Assembly (NCBI GenBank): GCA_029948255.1
Contig: JALIZF010001939.1
Span: 849,001 to 913,000 of the forward strand
Direction of reading: 5' to 3'
Length of the DNA: 64,000 nt
Source: Telmatactis stephensoni
Lineage: Eukaryota > Cnidaria > Anthozoa > Actiniaria > Isophelliidae
The stretch's first letter is position 1; each line of letters starts with the position of its first letter. A model generated the notes under the pieces. That model made no database searches. It was given only the letters and a program-made list of their open reading frames with translations, and was not told the origin of the DNA. Shown here one piece after another: positions 12,001-22,067 of this stretch. The position numbers were made by a program, and so were the translations under genes.

Positions 12001-15000
12001 AAAAAAAAACAAGATCGTCAGAGAGCGAACTGGGACCGACTTATGGAATCAGTCTAATTTGGGTTTTGGTAACTCAGTTGGTAGACACACCCAGTGAAAA
12101 GCTTGCAATATTTCTGACATATTTTTCATTTATTTCCTCAGCTGAAACAGATAAACTCCATGACGAATTTGAAGGTATTTAGTTTTGATCTGACAAAAAA
12201 ACTTGCAATGTTTGCTGTAGTCCAGTCCCATACTCTCTTTCTTGCCGCTCCAGGACTCGCGGAGAAAGAGAGTCCAGTATAACTTGCATGCGCATGTCAG
12301 TTTAGTGACCACGCGATCACCACATTCATGTGGTGATCGCGTGGTTACAAATCCTAAAGTCATCTAATGATTCAAGATGGCTGAAGAAGAAAGTGTTTTC
12401 TATACACGATATCAGTCTCATTTCGGAAAGCCATTTGTTGATTCAGTGAGCTATGCACTTGGAAAAACCAACTATAATCTTTTACCAAAGTTTGAGCAGT
12501 TACAGGCCATTTACGGATGGACAGTTGTGAAAGACGTATTTGTGAATTTTTCGATACGCATCACTACCACTGCTACCAAACACTGACATTTGCATATTGC
12601 AAGCTCGCAAAATACTAATTAATCAATTGATTGGCTCATGTTGCACATGTGCATGCAAGTTATACTGGACTCTCTTTCTCCGCGAGTCCTGGAGCGGCAA
12701 GAAAGAGAGTCTGGGACTGGACTATGTTTGCTGATGAAATACATAGTAAGATATAAGAAAGTTCATCGATTGAAAATTAACTTGGAAGAATCGAACCGCA
12801 GATCCATCTTCCAAAATAAATTACAATATATTTTCGAAATAATTTTAGATTGTTACTATGGAAACGGTCTTGGTTACCGTGGCAACGTCAGCGTCACTCG
12901 TTCAGGTCACGTGTGCCAGTCCTGGTCATCTCAGTGTCCTCATCGCCACGATCATCCATTGTCTGAGTACCCAGAGTTGGTCAACGCTTCCAACTGGTGC
13001 CGTAACCCTGGAGGTCAAGGACCTGATGGACCTTGGTGTTACACCACTAATAGTAGTACAAGATGGGAGTACTGTAATGTTAAGAAATGTCCAGATCCAG
13101 GTAGAGTTAATAGACATTGTGGTTATGTTATGGTGATTAGCACAGGATGGGAAGGTCTGGGACTGGCGATGATATTCGTGATTCATTGCCCAGGAAGACC
13201 AAATGACGCTTCTGGGAAGTCTCGAGACAGGATCTCTGACTGAACAACCCCATTGAGATCTGATTGACAATTTGGTCGCTGTTATCTTAGAAAAGTGAAA
13301 TACTGCACTTTTTAGTCTTGACACATGTGCATTGAAGGCTAAGGCCAGGGCAATATGTCTGATGTCGTTGGTACATTCCGATGACTCTGGACAGTTTTCA
13401 TATGCACAAGAAATGTATGATAACCTTAACCCGAAACTCAGTTTTGTTAAAAGTCATTGGAGTGTAATGTCAAGATCAGTTATTAAGATGTGAGTATGAG
13501 TGAGCGAGGACAAATTTGCCTTAGGTAAGAAGTTACTTTTTCTGGGGTTGCCGATTATTTAGATTATTTCGAATAGGAGACGCACGTCTTGTGATGGGAA
13601 GAAACGTCACATTTTTACTGTGGACTTCACGAAAAATGTTCCAAATTAGCACAAGCAATTTCAAGAATATCCTGCAATTAAACAAGATGAAGAACGTATT
13701 CGTATTTTTCTTGCAGCCCCTACTCGATCTCCCGAGGTAGTGCAAGCATTTTCCACTGGTCCTTACAAAATTACCATCGAATGGCGACCCGTTCCACTCC
13801 CGTTTGTCCACGGCACTCCCCGTGGATTTCGAATCCGAATCAGCACGTTGGATGGAGGAGATCCAATGATCAACACAACAAGTCCAGACATCAAGTATTA
13901 TGAGATGAAAAACCTGCAGCCATTAACCAACTATAGTCTATCAGTGTTGGAATTTAACGAGCATGGAGATGGTCCTTGGAGTCCTTCTGTGTATGTACAG
14001 ACAATGCCACAAAGTAAGACACACGTTAAAGGCTCTGTCCATATACACACCTTGGTTTGACATCTTTTTCTCTTGGTTTAAGATTTTGTTGCAGTGACGC
14101 TTATCATGATTCTCGACAACAAGATATTTAATTCTTCTTTATATGAAAGAAATACTACAAAGTACAAGGCTTTGGAATCAGATATCAAATCAAAGGTAAT
14201 AGATCGTTCTGATTTATACAAATTTGTTGTTCTTTGCTTGTTGACGTTGGTTACAACACAATCTGATCAAAAGAATGTCGCTACCAGATAAGTTCAAGCT
14301 GTAGATGCATTATTAATTAAGAGTTATTTTGTTAATGTTTACAGCTCAACAAACTATTCAGAAACACGGCTGTAGATGGCTACAAGATTTTCAAAATGAA
14401 AATCATTAGATTTTTGTAAGTAAAATTAAGCCCGACTCCTGCAAACAAAAATGTATGTATTTCGAATAGTATGTGGTCTCATTACAACTAGCATCGATAC
14501 CTCATCAATACAATCGGTTATCATATCCTAACCAATTAACACCCATGCAATACTAGCTACCAACAAGTGAAAATCATCTCCTTCAACACACATCACAACC
14601 AAAACATTGATTTTTACCAACATTCAAGTATTACCACCAACACAATCCTTTCCACCAACATTCATGCATTACCACCAAAACCATCATTTCCACCAACATC
14701 CATGCATTACCACCATCATAACCATCGCTTTAACAGCCTATCTTAATAGGGAATAACGTTTCGACGTCTCTTGCTCAGTGTTGTGTTGCACTATCTTTGT
14801 CTGGTTGTAGCAAAGGAAGCGTAGGCGTTGAATTGGACATCACCGCCGAGTTGTTCAATTCAACCACCTGGTCAGCAACTCAAGATATAACTGGACGAAT
14901 CCTCAAAGAATCGAAAGCAAATGCAGTGGAACCCAAATCTTTGCGTTTCTCTTCTTTGCTAGTGAAAGGTAGATCGAAATGTGCTCTTAGTGAATCCAAG

Positions 15001-18000
15001 ATGACAAGTGATTTTAAAAGTATGTGTATTCTTGCAGATTCACCTCCACCGCCTGTAAATTTAAGTCAAAGTCATGTTACCATGACATCTGTGACCGTTG
15101 GTTGGTCTGCTCCTGCTTACAACGAACCATTCAGAATTACAAACTACACTGTTCAGTACAAGAAGTTTGGAACTAAAATGTCGTACTATGATGCTGTTAC
15201 TGTGAGTTCAGACAAAAGGGAAAGTGTTGTGGAGAATTTAGACTCGAATACTAAGTATCTGATGCGTGTTGCATCCATCAATGGTTATGGATCACAACCC
15301 AGTGAGGCTATGGTTGTCCAAACTAAAGGTCAGTAAAAATGAATATCTTTTATAATGATATACAAAAAAAATCTAAGAGTTAAGGTTAGTTATAAAGTAA
15401 ATATTGGAAAGGTGTTGAGAATAATGACGCAGTGCCTACATTTTTTTCATTCCATTTATTTGCAGCTCGTACCCAGGGCCATTTACCGATCGCTGCCATA
15501 GTAACACCTATTGTTGTCATGGCTGTTATTTTGATTGGAGTGGGGATTTTGTTCTGGAGATGGTGGCACAAGAAACGCGAAGAAGAACTAGAATTGAAAG
15601 CAAGAATTCAGAGGGTAAGTTTTATTACGACTTAATTTATTACGAAATTATTACTTTTTAGCAACCATGTACATAGAATAGCGCCCTTGACAGACAAATG
15701 TCTCGACTGGAATTGGGTGTTAGGCTAGACTAGACAAGGCGCAAAATTGAAAAAGTCGATCGCAAAAAGTGCAGAAGGCATGTTGCAGGGTAGAGGCTGG
15801 AAACATAACTATTCTAAACTAATTTTTCATGCTGAATCCGAATATGGCTGTTACCAAGACGTATTCTGCAATCTTATACGTGTAAATGACGTAATTGTGA
15901 ATTGCTACAGTCATTTCCGACTAACGGCTTTTTCATGTAATTCCAAAAGTTCCCAAACTTAAAAACAATTACTATGGCTGGAAAGAGCATATCAAAATCA
16001 GTAAAACTGTAAAGTTTGAAGGATATCAGTTGACAAATCAAGAAGATACGCATTTTCAAAAATCGAAATTTGCTTGTATCTCTTGCATAACTGTAACCTG
16101 GAAGTGTTTTTATACAAAATTTTGTTTTTTGAAAATTCGTATCTCTAGCTTGATTTTTCAACTGATATCCTTCAAACTTCACAGTTTTACTGATTTTGAT
16201 GTGCTCTTTCCAGCTATGGTAATTGTTTTTAAGTTTGCGAAACTTTTGGAATTACATGAAAAAGCCGTTACTATGAAATAACTGTAGCAATTCACAAAAC
16301 ACGTCTTACACGTATAAGATTGCAGAATACGTCTTGGTAACAGTCATATTCGCATTCAGCATGAAAAATTAGTTTAGAATAGGTATGTTACCAGCCTCTA
16401 CCCTAAAATGCCTTCAGGCATCTGATTTCTCGAAAATGCGCCTTGTCTAGACCGTTAAGCCATGTCCAGTGTACTGAAAACTCTTTACCTGAAAATTGAG
16501 TTGGATTTTTGGCAATTTATCGACCAGTTCCTGATCAAGACTTTAGTCTGCCAGGGCACGTATGCAAACTCTTTTAACTCTTCGAACGTTTTTCCCAATT
16601 TTTACTTAGTTAAGTGAAAACCCATACGAGTCAGCTGTGGACTGGTTCGACCTTCTGAAAATCGACGTTATTAAGAAATGGTGGGAAATACCACGAGATG
16701 ATTTGACACTAGAGCACGTGTTAGGGTCAGGACAGTTTGGTGTTGTAAAAAGAGGATTTTTAAAGAAAGATGAAGGAGGAAAGGAAAAAACCGGGATGTA
16801 CTGCGCAGTCAAAATGTTGAAAGGTATGTTTATTCATATATAATTAGCAAATAGATTCCATTTTTTCCTTGAGTCTTTACTCTTATCGATGCACAGATGA
16901 CGCCAAAATAAGGTGTGAACAAAATTGTACGCCACCAGACGAAGTCAAGTTACGTGGCATTGTTCTCACCACAATTTGACGTCTTCTGTGCATCTATTAG
17001 AGTACAGACCCACGGTAAAATGAAATCTATTTGAACCATATAATTCTCAAGTAAGATTCAATGACGTCATCTATGAGTGTGTATTGTAATCACATACGAT
17101 TCAGGGTGCACGTAATATACCATTTGAAGAACCATCCAGAATGTACTATTGTACAAATACATAACATGCAAAAGACATTATGACGTAAACTAAAATGATT
17201 AACAAAAAATTAGATCTAGTAGGGTTAGACTATGTCAAGGTTTCTTGTTTGATTTTTTTCGCTACAGAAAGTCCAACAGAACGTGAACTCCGTGACTTCT
17301 GCAACGAAATCAACATCATGTCTAAAATTGGTGATCATCCCAACATTGTCAGCCTGATTGGAGCTTGTACCATTAACGGTAAATTAGTACCTTTCCTTGC
17401 GTACACGTACCTCCGTAATATGGACACCTTTTTATAACGGACAGGTCGCACAGGTCCGACAGCTTGAATCTCCATATATTTCCTTGTAAATTGAACCTCT
17501 TTAAACCGGACGTCTCTATAATACGAACGCTTTTCCTTAGCCATTTGATGTCTCTTTTAAGAGGTTCCACTATAAAGTAAAAAATAAATAAAAATAAAAA
17601 TAAAAATAAAAACCCGAATGTCCCAGTGTCACTAACCTTTAGATATTGTATTTTAAGGTCCTCCATTGTTGGTGGTGAAATTTGCTCCAAATGGTTGTCT
17701 TCTCAATCACATCAAAGAAAATCGTCCAGTACCTGAGTATGAAAACACTGGACAGGAACCCCAGCCCAAAGGGATCCCAGAAAAAGAGAGACTGAAGTAT
17801 GCCTATGAGATTGCTCGAGGGATGGCACATCTAGAGAGACACAGGGTAAATAAGAGATCTACAATTCACTTTTTTATTGATAAAATTTCGATTACAATAC
17901 TTGCGCCGTATTGCTTTTTGTCACCAGTATGTCCACCGTGACTTGGCAGCTCGTAACATCTTATTGGGTAAAAAAATGGTTGCCATGGTTTCTGACTTTG

Positions 18001-20497
18001 GTCTATCACGTGATGTGTATGAGGTTGGAATGTACGAAAACACCGCAGGGGTAGGTGGCATTCACTTTGAACACATTTTCTTCGGCGTCGTACGTCCATC
18101 GTCCGTCGTCCGTATCAAACTAAACAACAACTATACAACTATATAATAACAATTATATAATAGTATATACAAAGAGGTTATTACACAAAAAGTTGTGTAA
18201 AACGTACGGGTGTGATTTTTTACGAGTCATTTCAATTTAGTATGTTTAGTAGTAGTTTTAAAATGCAAAATGACGAGTAAAAAATGCTCACCAGTATTAC
18301 ACAACCTTTCGTGTAAAAAAATTATTATTTTACGACCAACTTCAAGGAAAAACAAAACAAACCTTACCTTTGCGCGCGCTAAACCGTTTAATACGGCTTT
18401 CAAAACCGTGTAATACGCTCGCATATTTGCACTCGGTTTAGTCTTTATTTGCACTGAAAAGCGCGCGGTCGTATAATAAATATATTTGTTATATACCAAC
18501 TGTCAAAGTCAATTTTTTCCGTGCTCTGATTGGGCGAGAGCGCATCACGTGAACGTCAACAAATTTTGCTGTTTCCCCAGCAACAACTCTCAGCGGGCAA
18601 CAGTGAATTTTGTTGACCGGTAATAACAAAACCGGAAGTTGAATGAGCTTTGGACGCGCGTTTTTGGCAGCGCGCGTTTACAAATTCATTCATTCGGACA
18701 TGAATGAGACAAAACTCGTGTTTATTGCCAAACTTTTATATTAAGACCAATATACAACATTTATTCCGAGAAAAAGATGATAACTAACCAAGAATGTCAC
18801 CAAAAGAGCTGCAACAATTCTCCGAAAAACTATGTGTGAAAAAATGTCAGTTTTGTGTGAATTTTGATTAAGAACTTTAACTATAGGCAGCGACGTTTTG
18901 CTTTTTATTTTGTTCTTTGACAGTTGGTATATAACAAAACACTTATTGGCTGGGACCTCGGGAAAGCAGTATGTTTTGTGGTCCCGAGACCGCCAATGTT
19001 TCCTGTTTCCCTCGGTCCCAGTCAATAAGTGTTAAATATATATAGTGTGGTACAAATCAATAATCTTCTATCAAACTAAACAAGTATCTAATTGTTCCAG
19101 GGAATTCTTCCTGTACGATGGATGGCTATAGAATCTTTACAAGACTACACCTACACCTCTGAGACCGATGTGTAAGTTTTTATTTGCTCATAACTCTGAC
19201 ACACTCTCATAGAATTGAAGGTCTCTTTGTTGTCCTACGCTAATAATGTCGAAACCAGTCGAAAATCCCAAATTAATGTGTCTTTCATTTTTGCACGGAG
19301 GTAGATGGTCGTATGGTGTTCTGTTGTGGGAGATCGAATCTGGAGGTAAGGAAAGATTTGGTAGTCAATTGTAAATATTCAAGTAGCGAGAAAAGCAGTC
19401 AAAAAGCAGTTCTACAAACGGCCCTCAAGTTGAAATGACATCACGTGACAGGCCTGACAGTGTCTTGGTCATGGTCTATTGATATTAGTGCATGGATTGC
19501 ATTCTTCATCTTTGTCATATTCTCGACAATAGGTATTGTTCCATATGGAGGATTATCTGGTTTGGAAATCCTAGAGAAGCTGAAAGAAGGCTACAGACTG
19601 GAGAAACCACGTGATACATCACGTGACTTGTAAGGACTATTTTGAATATCAAACTACTTGACGAAAAAGTTCTTAATCCATTTTTGCATGTTTCCCAAGG
19701 TACTTGATAATGAGGAAATGCTGGAATCCCAATCCCAAGCAAAGACCAACATTCTCTGATCTGGTCTATGAAGTTGGTGGACTTCTGTCTCTTGTTGCCG
19801 TAAGTTGTTTGCTCTTTAAGCGGGCTACTTGTGCATTGTAGACCGAATCTAGATCTGTGTTTTTGCCGTCAAACGATCGAGCAAATGTGCCACATTACTC
19901 ACATTACCCAGACGGTCTTTGCAAGCAAGCTTTGTCACTCGGGTTTCCTCGTAGCCCGAGTAAATTCTATTATAAGGTCTTGTAAAAATAATAAAGACGG
20001 CTGATCATTTACATGCAGTCCCTTTCAAAAATGTTGTCCTTGCAACATATATGTAATAGGTTGAAAGAAGTGTTCAGCTAGGATAAGGCTCAAAGTGTCC
20101 GGGTTTGAAGGCTTGTGAATGGCGCAATATGCTGCTACTACATTTGTGTTCATTTGTTGCCGCTTTCTCTTCCTCGGTTCCTTCCTTCCTTCTTTCCCTT
20201 CCCTTCCCTGCCCTCCCCCTTCACTTTCATTTTCTTCCCCTACCCCTACCCCCAACGTTCTGGTATTCGTTTATCTTGTGTTTCTTAATGCTTTAGGCAT
20301 ACGACGAAGTGGTTATCAAAGATAAGGGATACGACGAAGTGGTTATCAAAGATAATCAAGGTTACGATGAGGTTATGGACGAAGAAACCCTGTTAGACAA
20401 CAAAGACCAACCAGTCATATTCGATAAAAATGCCATCCCATTGGATAATATCACTACAGAGACGAAAGACAGAGAAAATAATCTATATGTTGTCTAA
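9088..20497 (+). CDS. Receptor B: FZ-kringle-FN3-SEA-FN3-TM tyrosine kinase
   Basis: Predicted single-pass receptor tyrosine kinase of 1016 residues. Exons: 9088-9130, 9904-9931, 10030-10511, 12142-12174, 12849-13100, 13717-14013, 14095-14195, 14345-14415, 14811-14968, 15038-15328, 15466-15614, 16610-16823, 17268-17378, 17658-17845, 17928-18050, 19101-19171, 19305-19345, 19533-19629, 19700-19799, 20297-20497. All have GT/AG borders and consistent phase. Signal peptide 1-17; Frizzled CRD 25-185 (ROR/MuSK-like cysteine pattern); kringle 197-276; FN3 280-379; SEA 379-489 with GSVGV at 438-442; FN3 489-586; TM about 595-620 followed by [10 protein letters not shown]; kinase about 667-950 with GSGQFG (674-679), AVK (K703), alpha-C E720, HRDLAARN (809-816), DFG (829-831), activation-loop Y837 and Y842; tail 951-1016 with three YDEV motifs and a terminal YVV. 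All catalytic residues are present, so it is probably active. Introns 3, 4, 11 and 15 carry copy-specific insertions. Confidence 0.9.
9672..9880. repeat. Imperfect (TTTG)n microsatellite, intron 1 of B
   Basis: Interrupted TTTG/TTCG tetranucleotide repeat ending just before exon 2. It is the reverse-orientation counterpart of the ACAA tracts in the minus-strand copies. Confidence 0.9.
10561..10645 (+). repeat. Polypurine tract, intron 3 of B
   Basis: GGGGAAGGGGAGGG-type homopurine run right after the Frizzled exon donor. Counterparts lie in C (32157-32240) and E (57905-57988). A and D have a different intron 3, which separates two lineages of copies. Confidence 0.75.
10967..12056. mobile_element. 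Mutator-like TIR element with 9-bp TSD and RecQ fragment
   Basis: A 1090-base element in intron 3 of B. It starts TAGACTGATTCCATAAGTCG, ends with the inverted equivalent, and has TIRs of about 75 bases. It is flanked by a 9-bp direct duplication ATTTGGGTT (10958-10966 and 12057-12065). Removing the element plus one duplication leaves a 531-base intron, exactly the length of intron 3 in C, which shows the empty site. Nine-base TSDs and long TIRs are typical of Mutator/MULE elements. No transposase is visible. The interior holds a degenerate RecQ-helicase-like sequence, as in gene-carrying Pack-MULEs. Confidence 0.8.
11201..11664 (+). pseudogene. RecQ-like DNA helicase fragment, frameshifted
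   Basis: Read across frames, the plus strand gives [19 protein letters not shown] followed by [12 protein letters not shown] (Walker A, motif I) at about 11225-11320. Then come FVSPL, a frame change, [12 protein letters not shown] (motif Ia region), and near 11634 [10 protein letters not shown] (DEAH motif II with the RecQ-type HCxxQW). Stops and frameshifts break it, and the sequence ends after motif II. It lies inside the 9-bp-TSD element and is not part of the receptor gene. It could be a captured host gene piece or the remains of an element-encoded helicase. Confidence 0.75.
12218..12724. mobile_element. Second 9-bp-TSD TIR element with helicase-like start
   Basis: A 507-base element in intron 4 of B. 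It has TIRs of about 80 bases starting TAGTCCAGTCCCA and is flanked by the direct 9-bp duplication TGTTTGCTG (12209-12217 and 12725-12733). Without element and duplication, intron 4 would be 158 bases, against 156 in E. The TIR sequence differs from the element in intron 3, but size class and TSD length fit a Mutator-like MITE. At 12308-12345 it contains a perfect 18-bp-stem hairpin with a 2-base loop. Confidence 0.75.
12377..12586 (+). pseudogene. N-terminal RecQ-like helicase fragment
   Basis: ORF of 69 residues starting [13 protein letters not shown]. Its middle reads [22 protein letters not shown], which resembles the stretch before motif I of RecQ-like helicases (LKxEQxxAIxxxxxGKDVFV). 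The PTGxGKS motif that should follow is missing, and a different sequence leads to a stop. It lies inside the 507-base TIR element. The match is short, so the assignment is tentative. Confidence 0.4.
14600..14740 (+). repeat. 38-bp minisatellite, intron 8 of B (short array)
   Basis: About 3-4 degenerate units of the CATTACCACCAACACAAT / CCACCAACATCCATG repeat in the intron that splits the SEA domain. The same unit is greatly expanded at this position in C, D and E. Confidence 0.85.
15730..16453. mobile_element. 720-base foldback element, intron 11 of B
   Basis: Nearly the whole segment is one imperfect inverted repeat. The left arm starts CTAGACAAGGCGCAAAATTG, the right arm ends GCGCCTTGTCTAG, and arms of over 300 bases meet near 16090. 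Intron 11 is 995 bases here but 279 in D and E, so the element is a B-specific insertion. Two opposed ORFs (15874-16182 minus, 16030-16281 plus) are the same sequence read from both arms and are not genes. When transcribed in the intron it would form a long hairpin. Confidence 0.75.
16872..17014. mobile_element. Short inverted-repeat element, intron 12
   Basis: Ends match as an inverted repeat: ACTCTTATCGATGCACAGA at the left and TCTGTGCATCTATTAGAGT at the right. The same element is in intron 12 of C (about 27700-27842), D (39931-40060) and E (53690-53815), so it was present before the copies arose. Confidence 0.6.
18160..19045. mobile_element. Composite insertions, intron 15 of B
   Basis: Intron 15 is 1050 bases in B, 492 in E, 458 in C and only 179 in D. 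B, C and E share a block with GAGGTTATTACACAA at one end and CGACCGCGCGCTTTTCAGTGC-like sequence at the other (C about 26290-26575, E about 52245-52545). B alone has a further block around 18490-19040, with TTGTTATATACCAACTGTC near one end and GACAGTTGGTATATAAC near the other. No coding region seen. Confidence 0.55.
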
Positions 20498-21059
20498 TTG
20501 TAATTGAAGCACTGCAGAGCAAAGTGTAAATATTATAGAGCAATGTCGATCACTAAAGGAGCGGACCTACGATGCAGCTTTTATTGCAACGTTTTCTGCA
20601 AGTTTGCGCGCAACACATTTGCAGGTTTAAGATGGAGTTCTTCTTCTCCAACTTTTTTGTAACGTTGCGCCCAGCATTGCAGTGTTAAACATAGGGTGTA
20701 ACTGTGTTGCGCGCAAAATTTCAGAAAAAGGTGCATGGTGAGTGTGCGTGCCTTTACAGTATCTTGACAACATACAGTTGACAGCAATGGACTTAAATTG
20801 TGGTCGTCAAGTCGTCAAGAGTTTTAGTTTTTTAACATCGCCTGAAAATAAAATCAGAGAGCAGTTGAGAAGGAAGAAGATTTTTATGAACTGAAATTAA
20901 ATGACAATAGTAAAATCAATACAAAAAACGCAGTTGAAGACTTAAATGGTGCATTTCAAAATAGATAGCGGTGTATCTCGGAATAGATAGGTGAGTTTTA
21001 TGCTGCGTTTCTGAGCTATCAATTCTTTGGACCAACCTTACGTTGGTTGATGCTTCGTT
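20498..21059 (+). other. 3' flank of receptor B
   Basis: Non-coding sequence after the stop, conserved inverted downstream of C (24261-24834), D (36530-37316, interrupted by a MITE) and E (48510-50551, interrupted by a larger element). It probably contains the 3' UTR. An AATAAA lies at 20847-20852, about 350 bases after the stop. The corresponding place in C reads AATAGA, so I am not sure it is the functional polyadenylation signal. Confidence 0.5.
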
Positions 21060-22067
21060 GATAATACACTTTCCTAATAGTTTTAACAAAGCGAATTAGA
21101 GAGAACTGCACCTTGAAATAATACACTAAACAAAGGGTAAAAGCCGGATATTTTAATAGCGGAAAAAGTGACCCAAGTATACACAGCTTTTGTAATTTTA
21201 AGTTATAAAATAAACAAAATGTAAAAGAGACAACCTTTAATTGCAATATATAACAAGTTGCTATAGGGAGAATATCACAACGTGTTGTTTCACTTAACAG
21301 AGTGCTTCTACGAAAACAATAAAATATTAAGCAAATATTGACAACTATTAGTAAATATTATCTGAGTTTGGCTGGGATAAAACTACCCCCATGAGCTTTC
21401 ATTGAAAATTTCGCACGAGACAGCGTCCTTAGCTGAGTTCATATTATAATTAGAGGTGGGGAACTCATCTTGGAAGGAAATAGAGATTACTCAATGGAAA
21501 ATGCGCGCGTACGGTTTTTATCCACGAGTTGAGAAGCGAACGAGTGAGTTTTCTGATACGCATCAACGAGTGCATAAAATTCGTACAAGCATTTTCCATT
21601 GTGTAATTTATTTATTTCATAGATACAGAGATTTTGGAAATCCAAATTTTTAGCAATTTCATCTCATGTCGAAATGTCAGGTTGTATTATAGAGAACATA
21701 TTAGATAATCAAAAATTTCAGTAATCTAAGTAAACACTCCGTCATTGACAAATACTTTTACTTTAAAAAGACCTCAAGTTCAGTCTAAAAATTGGAAAAT
21801 GCTTAAAATAAGACAGATGTCATTTTTAAGTTGAAAGTTTGTGCAAGCTTACAAATAGAGGTATGAATTATTTGATGACTTATCAAATACATAACTTACA
21901 ATTTTTCGCAAAACAAAGAGTCAATGGTTTTACATCCCCCAGCGAATGTTGTCATGCTCGCTTATTCCTCTTAGGCCAAAATGAAGAGTATTATTGAGCT
22001 ATAGAGTGTTCAAAAATGCTTCTGGGTTTGATACACCAAGAAATCCTTTGTCATATAAGATTTTTAT
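21060..22067. repeat. Shared spacer module plus left half of the DUF3504-type element
   Basis: 21060-21480 repeats the module at 6811-7261, and 21482-22067 repeats 5521-6130 almost base for base, including the small foldback. At about 22068 similarity to the A/B spacer stops abruptly. No intact ORF. Confidence 0.65.

Noticed and set aside
11894..12182. ORFs 11894-12097 and 11994-12182
   Set aside because: They cross the right TIR of the 9-bp-TSD element and the flanking intron and have no protein-like conservation.
12926..13324. 132-residue minus-strand ORF opposite the kringle exon of B (with counterparts at 30904-31242 and 43801-44061 plus)
   Set aside because: Antisense shadow of the kringle exon; the sense frame has the conserved cysteines and splice sites.
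15874..16281. Two opposed ORFs of 102 and 83 residues
   Set aside because: They are the two arms of the foldback element, giving the same peptide twice.
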